Assembly: GCA_019636755.1 (NCBI GenBank)
Contig: JAHBWZ010000005.1
Coordinates: 124,001 to 188,000, forward strand
Reading direction: 5' to 3'
Length of the DNA stretch: 64,000 nucleotides
Origin: Phycisphaeraceae bacterium
Lineage (GTDB): Bacteria; Planctomycetota; Phycisphaerae; Phycisphaerales; SM1A02
In this document: in pieces, positions 45,570 through 54,303 of the stretch
Layout: each line of letters starts with the position of its first letter
Position numbering within the stretch: position 1 is the stretch's first letter
The notes under the pieces: model-generated
What the model was told of the DNA's origin: nothing
The model's input: the letters and a program-made list of their open reading frames with translations, nothing else
The model's database searches: none
Program-made: the position numbers and the translations under genes

Positions 45570-47078
45570 TCAGGTACCGCTCGTCTTCGAGCCGCCCCGG
45601 CCGGACTTCTTCGGCGCGGGGGTCGTCGCGGCGGACCCGCCAGCGCCCGCCTCCGCGGCCTTCGCCTCGTTCAGTCGGCGATTCCATTCCTCTGCCGGGA
45701 TGTCGGTCAGCGTGGCGGAGGCGAGAATCCTGTCGAGGGTCTTGTGATCCCGCACCTGCAGAGCAACCTGCTGGATGGCACCGGACTGGGCGAGTTCCTG
45801 CCGCAGTTTCTCCGGGCGCTCGCCGCGCTGCATGGCGAGCGCCGCGATCCGGCCGTTGATCTCGTTCTGCGTGACGGAGATGTCCAGCTTCTTCGCCAGT
45901 CGATGCAGAATCATCGACATCTTCAGACGCTGCCGGGCCGCCGTCTGGGCCGAGGATCGAAGCTCAGCCAGGCGATGCTCGATGGCATCGTTGTCCAGTT
46001 CGCCCTTGTACAGCATGTCGAGCCGCGACTGCTCCAGCAGTCGCGAGGCCTGCGATTCGCTCATGCGCTCCGGAAGCGGGAAGTCGACCGCGCCGGAGAG
46101 GTGCCGGGCGACCTGTTCCCGCATCGCCTGCCGCTGTTCGCCCTCCACGCGCTGTTCGAGGGCATAGCGGACCTGCTCGCGAAGCATCGCCTCGCCCTCC
46201 AGCCCGTATCGCTCGATGACCTCGTCCACGGTGGCGGGGATGAGCCGCTGTCCCTCGCGGAGCTGGATCTCGACATGGAGCGTCTTCCCGCGGATGCGTT
46301 CGACCTCGTGCATGTCGGGGCCGGTCATCTCGAGGGTCAGCGTGTCGCCGAGCCCCAGCGCGGCCAGGCGGGAGGCCAGATCCTCCACCACGATGCCGAG
46401 GAGCTGTCCGCGTCCGCCGTCCTCGGCCTGCGGGATCATGACGTCGATGCGGTCGTGCCGGAAGAACGGCTCGGTTTCTCCCTCGATCGTGACGGTCCCG
46501 GGCCCGAGGAATCGATCGCCCGGCTGGAAGCCGTCGCTGATCTCCTCCACGCGCCCGAGCATGTGCTTCTGACGCGTGATCTCGGCCTCGATCATCTCGT
46601 CGGTGACCACGAGGACCGGGCGGTCGATGGCGAGGCCCTCCGTCGCCGGCAGTTCGAAGTCGGGCACGACCTCGATGTCGAGCGAGAACACGAGCGGGCG
46701 GTCACTGCTGAGTTCCAGGTCGTCCGGTTTCTCATTGAGCTGCGGATCGCCGACCGGCTCCAGCCCGTGGCGCTGGACCGTGGTGCTGAACGCTTCTGAG
46801 ATGATCTGGTTCCGGGTCTCCTGCCGGACCGAGGCGCCGAACCGCCGCTCCAGCAGTGCCCGCGGCGCCTTGCCCTTCCGGAAGCCGGGAATGGCGGCCG
46901 TCCCCGCGAGGACACCCATCGAGTCATCGAGTTTCTCGCGGATGACATCGGCGGGCACCGTGATGGTGATCCGCTTGAGGGCTGGCCCGGCATCCGTGAT
47001 GGTCGCCTCGCAGGCGATGCCCTCGGGGGACGCGGACAGATCGGTGGTGGAGGAAGGGATGGCGGTGGCCTCGGCCAT
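45570..47078 (-). CDS. tig: Trigger factor
   Basis: 502 residues. The ribosome-binding domain (about 1-140) has the signature [16 protein letters not shown], the signature loop of trigger factor. A PPIase-like middle domain and a long helical C-terminal chaperone domain follow, the latter including [16 protein letters not shown] and [11 protein letters not shown]. The final 40 residues are low-complexity Ala/Gly/Lys. It chaperones nascent chains at the exit tunnel. A TACCCT -10-like box at 47178-47183 predicts a leader of about 90 nt. It heads the tig/SHOCT/clpX run. Confidence 0.93.
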   Translation of the reverse strand: MAEATAIPSSTTDLSASPEGIACEATITDAGPALKRITITVPADVIREKLDDSMGVLAGTAAIPGFRKGKAPRALLERRFGASVRQETRNQIISEAFSTTVQRHGLEPVGDPQLNEKPDDLELSSDRPLVFSLDIEVVPDFELPATEGLAIDRPVLVVTDEMIEAEITRQKHMLGRVEEISDGFQPGDRFLGPGTVTIEGETEPFFRHDRIDVMIPQAEDGGRGQLLGIVVEDLASRLAALGLGDTLTLEMTGPDMHEVERIRGKTLHVEIQLREGQRLIPATVDEVIERYGLEGEAMLREQVRYALEQRVEGEQRQAMREQVARHLSGAVDFPLPERMSESQASRLLEQSRLDMLYKGELDNDAIEHRLAELRSSAQTAARQRLKMSMILHRLAKKLDISVTQNEINGRIAALAMQRGERPEKLRQELAQSGAIQQVALQVRDHKTLDRILASATLTDIPAEEWNRRLNEAKAAEAGAGGSAATTPAPKKSGRGGSKTSGT

Positions 47079-47285
47079 GGTGCGGCGTCCGACGGGCGTG
47101 GGGTGAGATCGGGACGGTGGAACGCGGCCCGATGCGGCAACGCCACATCCGGGCCGGATCCGGTTGAAGAATCGCGGAGGGTATCAGATGCCCTGCGCCC
47201 GGCCAAGCAGGCCGGGCAGCCGGCCGTTCATGGCGCGCGTCCCGCCATGCGGACGGGCCGGGGTCCGGCACCCTTCGGGGCGGGT

Positions 47286-48740
47286 CTACCCGGCATTCGG
47301 ATGGACGAAGCCCCGGAAGAGGGTCATCCAGAGAATCCGCAGGTCGAACCCCAGGGACCAGTTGCGGATGTAGAAGAGGTCGTACTGGAGCCGCTTGTCC
47401 AGGCTGGTGTCACCGCGCAGCCCGTTGACCTGGGCCCAGCCGGTGATGCCCGCCTTGACGATGTGCCGAGGCATGTACCCGCGACGGTCCTCGCGGAAGG
47501 TCTCGATGAGTTCCGGCCGTTCGGGCCGGGGGCCGACCAGTGACATGTCGCCGCGCAGCACGTTGAAGAGCTGCGGAAGTTCATCGAGGCTCGAACTCCG
47601 GAGCAGCCGCCCCAGCCGCGTGATCCTGGGATCGTCGCGCCGGGTCCACGCGTCCGTGCCCCGGCCGGCATCGGCATTCGGCGGAGACGCGGGTCGCGGG
47701 ACCATCGTGCGGAACTTGTACAGCGTGAACGGCTGTCCGCCCATGCTGACACGCTTCTGCCGGAAGAGCACCGGGCCGGGCCCCGAGAGCCGGGTGAGCA
47801 GCGCGATGAGCAGCATCGGGAGGGCGAAGACGAGCAGCCCCACGATGCTGCCGGCAATGTCGATGGCGCGCTTCGCGACTGCGCCCCAGCCGCTGAGCGG
47901 TGATTCCCGCATGGAAAGAATCGCCAGCCCGTCGAGTTCGTTCACCGCCATGTTGATCAGGAGCAGCCGCGGATCCATGTCCGGGATGATCCGGACATCG
48001 ACCGGGTAGCGCTCGAGCCTGCGGACGATGACCGGAAGTTCGAGCGCGCTCCGTCCCTGGAGCGCGAGAATCACCCCGGAGACCTCGTGCGCATCCAGGA
48101 TCCGCTCCAGGTCATCCAGACCGCCGTGCACCGGGAGGCCGCGACACTGCTCGCGCGTGGAGGTGGCGTGGTGCGAGATGAAGTACGCCGGCCGGATACC
48201 GGTCCAGCCGTGCCGCGTGAAGGCGTCGAAGGCGCGCTGTCCCATGCGCCCCGTCCCGACGATCGCGACATGGCGCAGGTTCCAGCCGCGCCGCCGAAGG
48301 CCGCCCAGCGAGAGTCGGAATCCGGCGCGCCAGGCCGTCAGCATCGTCGCCGCCGTGCCGGCGAACACCATGTACTGGAGGCGACTGAAGTCGCGCCCGT
48401 CGAAGAGGGGCTTCGAGAAGAACTGGATGAACGCGAAGGAGAGAAACGTCGCGATGACGACGCCGCGGGCAAGCAGGAACGCCTCGCCGATGAACGGCCG
48501 GTCGCGGCGGACGCGGTAGAGTCCGAGCCAGTGCAGCGTGAAGAGCACGAAAGGCACCAGGACGAGCAGGGGGAGTGCGTGGGTGGCGTAGGGCGCGGGC
48601 TCCTCGACGCGCGTGGCGGGAAAGAACCTCGGAAGCACATCGAAGCGGATGCGCCATGCGGCGACCACCGCGCCGGCGACGACCGTGGTATCCAGTGCGA
48701 TCAGGACGCTGCGGAAGAACCGGTGCTGTTCACGAAGCAC
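47286..48740 (-). CDS. Undecaprenyl-phosphate sugar phosphotransferase (polyprenyl glycosylphosphotransferase)
   Basis: 484 residues. Four membrane segments near the N-terminus are followed by a Rossmann-like soluble region (HVAIVGTGRMGQRAF), one more segment near 290, and the bacterial sugar transferase domain (FRQKRVSMGGQPFTLYKFRTMV, LDELPQLFNVLRGDMSLVGPRPERPE). It transfers a sugar phosphate to undecaprenyl phosphate, the first step of an exopolysaccharide or capsule repeat. GTG 48740 has GGGAG 7 nt upstream and overlaps the DnaJ gene by 11 bp. No other polysaccharide genes are in the window. Confidence 0.93.
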   Translation of the reverse strand: MLREQHRFFRSVLIALDTTVVAGAVVAAWRIRFDVLPRFFPATRVEEPAPYATHALPLLVLVPFVLFTLHWLGLYRVRRDRPFIGEAFLLARGVVIATFLSFAFIQFFSKPLFDGRDFSRLQYMVFAGTAATMLTAWRAGFRLSLGGLRRRGWNLRHVAIVGTGRMGQRAFDAFTRHGWTGIRPAYFISHHATSTREQCRGLPVHGGLDDLERILDAHEVSGVILALQGRSALELPVIVRRLERYPVDVRIIPDMDPRLLLINMAVNELDGLAILSMRESPLSGWGAVAKRAIDIAGSIVGLLVFALPMLLIALLTRLSGPGPVLFRQKRVSMGGQPFTLYKFRTMVPRPASPPNADAGRGTDAWTRRDDPRITRLGRLLRSSSLDELPQLFNVLRGDMSLVGPRPERPELIETFREDRRGYMPRHIVKAGITGWAQVNGLRGDTSLDKRLQYDLFYIRNWSLGFDLRILWMTLFRGFVHPNAG

Positions 48741-49740
48741 GGATCGACTCCCATGGTTCGCCCTGCCGCGCTGCCGGTTCGACGGCGCGGAGCGCTTCTG
48801 CATGCCGGCGGACGGCCGGGTCGCGGCCGTCGGGCACGTCGATCCGGATCTGCGCGTGGAAGTCGCCTGTCCGCCCGTCCTCCGAGACGATGCCCTTGCC
48901 GCGAAGTCGCAGGCGGCGACCGGATGCCGTGCCCGGCGGCACCCGCAGCTCGGCCTCACCGCGAAGCAGCGGGACACGGACGGTGGTCCCGAGGATGGCC
49001 TCGGACACCGAGACGGGCAACTCCAGCACGACATCCAGTCCCTCCCGCCGGAACCAGGGATGCGGCTCGATCTCGATGCTGAGGACGAGGTCGCCGAACG
49101 CGGCGGCGCGCGACGCCTTCGGCCCGGTGGCGCCGGGGCCCATCGCGGAGGCGGGGATCCGGAGCCGTGCGTTCGTTTCGACGCCCGCGGGAATCCGGAC
49201 ATCGATCGTCCGCGTCTGCCCGTGGATGGTGGTGCGGACCTGCTGGGTTCCGCCGAGCGCCGCCGTCAGGAAGGGAATGCTGATCGTCCGCTCCGTCGGC
49301 GCGGCGGCTGAGGTGACCGGTCCCTGTCGCCGGGCCGCGTCGCGGTGGAACGGGCTCTCGCGGCCGAAGAGTTCCTCGAAGATCGCCCCCATGTCGGCTG
49401 CGTCCGCCCCGGCGAACGGATCGCCGCCGCGCGGGTGCGGGCCGCGCGCCGTCCATCCGGATGCGCCGGTCCACCCCGGCCCGGTGCCCTGGCGCCCCGC
49501 ACCGGCGGGACCGGTCGGTCCGCCGGCATGCCCGAACTGGTCATAGCGGGTCCGGCGCTCCGGATCCGAGAGCGTCTCGTACGCCTCCGTCACGCGCGCA
49601 AACCGCTCTGCGGCGTCCGGTGACTTGTTGACATCCGGGTGGAGTTCCCGCGCGAGGCGCCGGAACGCGCGCCGGATCTCATCATCGGACGCGGTGCGGG
49701 GAACACCGAGGATCGCGTAGAAATCGCTGGACGCAGCCAT
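48730..49740 (-). CDS. DnaJ-family co-chaperone without zinc domain (CbpA/DnaJ type II)
   Basis: 336 residues from ATG 49740. The J domain is complete (FYAILGVPRTASDDEIRRAF, HPD motif at about 38-40). A Gly/Phe-type linker follows, then the two-part C-terminal substrate domain (VRIPAGVETNARLRI, GDLVLSIEIEPHPWFRREG, VRVPLL). The zinc-finger repeats of DnaJ are absent. A GTG at 49767 extends the frame; the ATG keeps the J domain near the N-terminus. A TATACT box at 49850-49855 on the minus strand is the likely -10. It is co-transcribed with the sugar transferase. Confidence 0.9.
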   Translation of the reverse strand: MAASSDFYAILGVPRTASDDEIRRAFRRLARELHPDVNKSPDAAERFARVTEAYETLSDPERRTRYDQFGHAGGPTGPAGAGRQGTGPGWTGASGWTARGPHPRGGDPFAGADAADMGAIFEELFGRESPFHRDAARRQGPVTSAAAPTERTISIPFLTAALGGTQQVRTTIHGQTRTIDVRIPAGVETNARLRIPASAMGPGATGPKASRAAAFGDLVLSIEIEPHPWFRREGLDVVLELPVSVSEAILGTTVRVPLLRGEAELRVPPGTASGRRLRLRGKGIVSEDGRTGDFHAQIRIDVPDGRDPAVRRHAEALRAVEPAARQGEPWESIRAS

Positions 49741-49887
49741 GCGGAGCCGGATCGTGCCACGCGCCACGCCGTGTGCATCGCACGGGTCCAGCCCTTGTCT
49801 GCGGCGGTCCGGTGGTCCGGACCCGCGGCCGGCTCGGGCGCGACCGCAGAGTATACAGGTGGCCTGCGCGCTCCGCGGATCTCCGGG

Positions 49888-50679
49888 TCAGTCGGAATCG
49901 TGTGGTCCGCCCGGGGCGGCCGCGGGCCGCCAGTCTTCCGCCGGCCGGTCCACGGGCGGCGCCGGGGCCCGGTGCAGCAGGCCGTCGGCGTCCTGCCCGG
50001 GCACCTCCTCGCGCGACAGGATGGCGACTTCCTCGATGCGCCGGACGAAGCGCAGCACGATCCGCCCGTCGGGAAGTTCCTCCGTCTCCAGCAGCAGCGG
50101 CTGCAGTTCGCCCATCACCCACGGTGAGCGGAGGTACGCGGCGAGATGATCCGTCCGGACCGCCCGCGGCGTGTCCTCGCCGGCGGCGGGCCGGGAGCCG
50201 GTTCCACCGGTGACGGGGAGGCCGCGCACCGACGCGGTCACCAGTGCGAAGACCGCGACCGGCCATCCGAGCCAGGCGGCGGCGCGCAGCAGGGATCGCC
50301 GCGGCGCGGACGCCTCCCGCCGGACCGCCGGCGTCTCCGGCAGAACCTCGGCGAGCGAGCGCGCCAGCGCATTGGATTCGTGCAGCCGCGCGAGCAGAAG
50401 ATGCCAGAGCCGCGGTTCACGGCCGGCGCCTTCGACGAATTCGATCAGTTCGTCGGCCGCGCATTCACCGTCGATGATCCTCGAGATCCGCCGCTCCTCC
50501 ATCGCCTGGTCGCGTCCCGGGTCCGACCGCTCCGGCGCCGCCGCGCGGGACGTCGACCGCAGAGCCCCGCCGGCCTCGGATGGCGCGCCGCCTGACTGGA
50601 CGTGCGTGCGCGGCGATCGGTCGTATGAGGCCGGCGTTCCGGCATCCGGCTGAGCCTGTTCCGAGTGGTTGTTCATCAT
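49888..50679 (-). CDS. Single-pass membrane protein, putative anti-sigma factor
   Basis: 263 residues. A polar N-terminal half is followed by EERRISRIIDGECAADEL (resembling the LSAYLDGEL opening of anti-sigma factors), a membrane helix at about 131-152, and an extracytoplasmic tail with LEVLPETP and EELPDGRIVLRFVRR. No zinc-binding HxxxCxxC motif is present, so it is not a ZAS-type anti-sigma factor. Its ATG overlaps the ECF sigma stop by ATGA. Position, topology and coupling make an anti-sigma role likely; it is inferred. Confidence 0.65.
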   Translation of the reverse strand: MMNNHSEQAQPDAGTPASYDRSPRTHVQSGGAPSEAGGALRSTSRAAAPERSDPGRDQAMEERRISRIIDGECAADELIEFVEGAGREPRLWHLLLARLHESNALARSLAEVLPETPAVRREASAPRRSLLRAAAWLGWPVAVFALVTASVRGLPVTGGTGSRPAAGEDTPRAVRTDHLAAYLRSPWVMGELQPLLLETEELPDGRIVLRFVRRIEEVAILSREEVPGQDADGLLHRAPAPPVDRPAEDWRPAAAPGGPHDSD

Positions 50680-51467
50680 CGTCGATCCCCTCGCGCCACG
50701 GGTGCCTGTCCTTCGTCGTCTGTGCCTCCCGGAACCGCGGGCAGTGCGCGTCGCGCGGCCGTGCCGCCTGGTGCACCGTTGTCCGGTGCCCCTGGAGACT
50801 CCGGTGTGCCGGGCGCCCGGGATGCGCGGCCACGGGCCGCGTGGTCCGCGACGCCGTCGTTCAGTACCGCGGATCCGACCGATCGATCGATCAGTCCGAG
50901 CGCCTCGCCCAGTTCGCTGCGGAGCATCCGCCGCGCGCGGGCCAGCCGGGTCTCGACCGTCGTGACCGGCAGGTCCAGGAGTTCACCGATCTGCTGGTAA
51001 CTCAGCGAACGGAGCGACCGGAGCAGGAGCGGCTCGCGGTACTCGGGCGGCAGCGAAAGCGCCTGCTCCAGGAGCGTCCGCGCGGCATCCGACCCGCCGA
51101 CGCTCTGTTCGGCCGAGGGCTCGGCCGAGAGCGGGACGTTCAGTGCGCCGCGCCCCTCGCCGTTGCCCGATTCGTCGATCGTCGAGACGGTCCGGTGGCC
51201 CCGCGCGAATCCCCGGCACACGTTCAGGATGATCTGCCGCAGCCACGGTCGGAGCGATTCGGGGTCGCGGAGCGTGTCGATCCGACTGACGAAGCGGACC
51301 GCCACCTCCTGGAGCAGGTCCTCGATCTCTGCCGCCCGAGGTCGATGCGCGAGGATGACGGCCATTGCCCAGCGCTGATGACCGGCCCACAGCCGGTCGA
51401 TGGCGCCTCGGTCGCCGGTGCGGGCGTCCTCGATCAGGCGTCGGCTCTGCGCGGCAGCATCGTGCAT
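50676..51467 (-). CDS. ECF RNA polymerase sigma factor
   Basis: 263 residues. Region 2 spans about 10-90 (AEIEDLLQEVAVRFVSRI, LRPWLRQIILNVCRGFARG) and region 4 about 127-185 (LPPEYREPLLLRSLRSLSYQQIGELL, TVETRLARARRMLRSEL). An unusual tail of about 75 Ala/Gly/Pro-rich residues follows. It is the first gene of a coupled pair with the membrane anti-sigma candidate and is divergent from tatC. The 219-bp gap upstream should hold its autoregulated promoter; no GGAAC-type -35 was identified with certainty. Confidence 0.9.
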   Translation of the reverse strand: MHDAAAQSRRLIEDARTGDRGAIDRLWAGHQRWAMAVILAHRPRAAEIEDLLQEVAVRFVSRIDTLRDPESLRPWLRQIILNVCRGFARGHRTVSTIDESGNGEGRGALNVPLSAEPSAEQSVGGSDAARTLLEQALSLPPEYREPLLLRSLRSLSYQQIGELLDLPVTTVETRLARARRMLRSELGEALGLIDRSVGSAVLNDGVADHAARGRASRAPGTPESPGAPDNGAPGGTAARRALPAVPGGTDDEGQAPVARGDRR

Positions 51468-51686
51468 CGGGAACAGGGATGGCCTCCGGGCCGTGGACCG
51501 TCGGAATCGTCGGTCCGCACCGCGCCTGCGCCGCGCGACCGGACGCCGGTCCGGCTCCGGAGGCCGGTGCGTCCGGCTACCCTTCGCCGCCGCGGCGGGC
51601 GAGGTTGCTCCCGTCCGCCCTGCAGCATGCCGCACGACGCGCATCAACATCCGCAGCATCACCGGCCACGGCCCGATGCGAACGCC

Positions 51687-52892
51687 ATGAGCCTCGGGGA
51701 TCACCTCGATGAACTCCGGCGCCGCCTGCTGCTTGCACTCGCGGCACCGCTCCCCCTGTTCATCGGGCTGTTCTTCGCCAGCGACCTGCTCGTGCGGCTG
51801 CTTGTCGGCCCGATCCATCGCGTGCAGGCGATGCACGGCCTGCCCAGCGACGTGCAGGTCCTCGGACCGACCGAGCTGCTCCTCGTCAAGATCAAGCTGA
51901 GCTTCATCGCGGCGCTGGTGCTCTCGACGCCGTGGATCCTCTACCAGGCATGGCGGTTCGTCGCGCCCGGCCTCTACATGGAGGAACGCCGGTTCGTCCG
52001 GCTCCTCATCCCGGGCAGCGCGGTGCTGACCACGGCGGGCGTCCTCCTGCTGTACTTCGTCATGCTGCCGCTCATGCTGCATGTCCTGGTGCTGATCGGG
52101 ACCGGGCTCGAACTGCCGGTCCCGGAACCGTCCGGGCGGGAGGCGGAGACCCGGGCGCGTGCCATGCGGATCGTCGAGGCGGCACCCGGGATCCCGCTCC
52201 GCGCCTCAGCGCCGGACCCGCTGGAGCCGGGCATGGCCTGGCTGCGCGTGCCGGACCTGGTGCTCGAGGTGGCGCTGGAGCCTGACGATCCCGCGGCGTC
52301 GCCGACGATCGTCCGCGTCGATCGCCTCCCGCCCGGCCGCATCGAGCAGACGTACCGGCTCGCCACGGTGATCGATTTCGTGCTCCTGCTCCTGCTGGGG
52401 ATCGTGATCGCATTCCAGATGCCGCTGGTCATCCTGCTGCTCGGCTGGATCGGGCTGGTGCCAACGGAGTTCCTCCGAGCGAACCGGCGGTACGCGCTCA
52501 TCATCTGCGCAGTGATCGCCGCGGTCGTGACCCCTGCGGACATCGTGTCGATGCTGCTCATGCTGGTGCCCCTGTACGGGTTGTACGAACTGGGGATCCT
52601 GCTTCTCCGGCTGGCGCCGGCCGACCGGGTGCGCAGCGGAACGGTCCTGCGCGCGGCGCGGGGGGGGGCGGCGTCGTCCGGAAACGTTCCGGCGCCGCGC
52701 GCGACCACGGCGTCCACGGGGCGTGACGCCGTGCGCCCCGGCGCGGCGCCGCGCCGCGCTGACGCGGTGCCGGAGACCGCGCAGAGTGAACAGTCGATCC
52801 AGCCGGTTGCCGGCCGCGGCACCGTGCCGCGATCGACCGCCGGGCGCGATCAAGGGCCGTCCGGATCCGCCGATATCGGAGCGGGCCCGTGA
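51687..52892 (+). CDS. tatC: Sec-independent protein translocase TatC with a large insertion and C-terminal tail
   Basis: 401 residues from ATG 51687 (MSLGDHLDELRRRL, the conserved start; ATG 51627 is also open). Six membrane segments carry TatC motifs PGLYMEERR and FQMPLVI, with VTPADIVSM near the end. Between segments 3 and 4 an extracytoplasmic loop (about residues 138-222) is some 80 residues longer than usual, and a disordered tail of about 90 residues follows segment 6. TatC forms the twin-arginine receptor with TatA/B, which are not in the window. tadA follows; a GTG overlapping the stop exists, but its ATG with GGAGGAG is favoured. Confidence 0.92.
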   Translation: MSLGDHLDELRRRLLLALAAPLPLFIGLFFASDLLVRLLVGPIHRVQAMHGLPSDVQVLGPTELLLVKIKLSFIAALVLSTPWILYQAWRFVAPGLYMEERRFVRLLIPGSAVLTTAGVLLLYFVMLPLMLHVLVLIGTGLELPVPEPSGREAETRARAMRIVEAAPGIPLRASAPDPLEPGMAWLRVPDLVLEVALEPDDPAASPTIVRVDRLPPGRIEQTYRLATVIDFVLLLLLGIVIAFQMPLVILLLGWIGLVPTEFLRANRRYALIICAVIAAVVTPADIVSMLLMLVPLYGLYELGILLLRLAPADRVRSGTVLRAARGGAASSGNVPAPRATTASTGRDAVRPGAAPRRADAVPETAQSEQSIQPVAGRGTVPRSTAGRDQGPSGSADIGAGP

Positions 52893-52960
52893 CGCTCCGG
52901 CGCTGGGGCCGCTCCCGCGCCGTGGCGCGGCGTCCCGGTCGATGGAGGAGAGTCGTCCGC

Positions 52961-53488
52961 ATGGCAAACCTGCGAGCCGCCAGGACTACCGGCGACAGGG
53001 TCGAACCGTTTGACCTCCTGATGATGGAGCGTGCCATTGCACTGGCGCAGCAGGCGACGCTCCTGGGCGAAGTCCCGGTCGGCGCGGTCGTCTTCCGCGG
53101 ACGGGACATCGTGGCCGAGGGCTTCAACCGCAGGGAGTCCACGAAGGATCCGACCGCGCACGCGGAAATGGTCGCCATCGCGGAGGCGGGCCGACGTCTT
53201 TCGGAGTGGCGACTGAATGACTGCACGCTCGTCGTCACGCTGGAGCCGTGTCCGATGTGCGCCGGTGCCCTGGTGAACGCGCGGATCGGTCGCGTGATCT
53301 ACGGGGCCCGCGATCCGAAGGCGGGCGCGTGTGAGTCGCTCTATCGAATTCCCACCGATGAACGGCTGAACCATCGCGTCGAGATGATCGGCGGGGTGAT
53401 GGCCGATGCGTGCGGCCGGCTGCTCACGGACTTCTTCCGTCACCGTCGCCGCGAGCGCCGCAGCGGAAGCCACGGTCTCTGCGCGTGA
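52961..53488 (+). CDS. tadA: tRNA-specific adenosine deaminase
   Basis: 175 residues from ATG 52961, with GGAGGAG about 9 nt upstream. The cytidine/deoxycytidylate deaminase fold has the zinc site TAHAEM and EPCPMCAGA. The RRESTKDPTAHAE block and the RIGRVIYGARDPKAGACES end are typical of TadA. It converts A34 to inosine in tRNA-Arg(ACG), needed to read CGN codons. It lies 68 nt after tatC. Confidence 0.92.
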   Translation: MANLRAARTTGDRVEPFDLLMMERAIALAQQATLLGEVPVGAVVFRGRDIVAEGFNRRESTKDPTAHAEMVAIAEAGRRLSEWRLNDCTLVVTLEPCPMCAGALVNARIGRVIYGARDPKAGACESLYRIPTDERLNHRVEMIGGVMADACGRLLTDFFRHRRRERRSGSHGLCA

Positions 53489-53608
53489 GCAGCGACGGAC
53501 CCCGCGGGACCGTGCCCCGCGCGCGAGGGCGGCGGCCGCGGCCGCGGAGCCGCCTCCGGCCGGGGCGTGGGCGCCCCGTCCCCGGCACCATCGCGTGACA
53601 ATGGAGGC

Positions 53609-54259
53609 ATGCAGCCTCCCCGTCTCGTCTGTTTCGACCTCGGCGGTGTCCTGGTCCGGATCTGCCGGTCCTGGGCCGAGGGATTCCGTGCCGCGGGCCT
53701 CCACGTGCCACCGACGCTCCGGCCGTCCGATCCGCTCTCGACCAGCGGAACCGCCGAGTGGCCGTCGCTCGTCAGGGGATACCAGTCCGGCGCAATCGAC
53801 TTCGGCGCATTCGTCCGCCGCGCCGCCACACTGCTCGGCGAAGGTGTCCGCGCGGAGGACGTGATCCGCGCCCATCGCGCCTGGATCCGCGGCCCGTTTC
53901 CGGGGACGGCCGAGGTCCTGGCCGCGCTCCGGGAGCGCGACATCGGAACGGCGGTGCTGTCGAACACATGTGCGGAACACTGGGTGCAGCTGGAGCGCCT
54001 GCCGTTCCGCGCGCATGTGCAGTATGCGCTCGCCTCGTTCCGTGTCGGAGCCTGCAAGCCCGACCCGGAGGCGTTCGACGCCGTCGAGCGGGCGTGCGGA
54101 TTCGCGGGGGATGCGATCCTGCTCTTCGATGACCTGGCGGTGAACATCGACGGCGCGCGGGCGCGCGGATGGCGTGCATGCGCCATCGATCCCTCGGGCG
54201 ATCCTGCGGCACAGATGCAGCGCGCCCTGGTCGCGTGCGGCGCACTCGCATCGACCTGA
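53609..54259 (+). CDS. HAD-superfamily hydrolase
   Basis: 216 residues. HAD motif I is CFDLGGVLVR (the usual DxDGxL is DLGGVL; the second Asp is replaced by Gly, as in several HAD-IA enzymes), motif II is VLSNTC, motif III is the KPDPEAF Lys, and motif IV is LLFDDLAVNIDGARA. A cap region lies between 20 and 95. These enzymes dephosphorylate small metabolites or dehalogenate; the substrate cannot be told. The start at ATG 53609 was chosen over GTG 53567 because the motif begins at once. GGAGGC is very close before it. Confidence 0.82.
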   Translation: MQPPRLVCFDLGGVLVRICRSWAEGFRAAGLHVPPTLRPSDPLSTSGTAEWPSLVRGYQSGAIDFGAFVRRAATLLGEGVRAEDVIRAHRAWIRGPFPGTAEVLAALRERDIGTAVLSNTCAEHWVQLERLPFRAHVQYALASFRVGACKPDPEAFDAVERACGFAGDAILLFDDLAVNIDGARARGWRACAIDPSGDPAAQMQRALVACGALAST

Positions 54260-54303
54260 TCGCGCCGATCGCGCTGGCCACGCCGCGGCCGCGGCCGGTG
54301 CCC

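Noticed and set aside
50676-52082. 468-codon extension of the ECF sigma gene to 52082
   Set aside because: The extension is antisense to tatC; region 2 of the sigma factor begins soon after ATG 51467.
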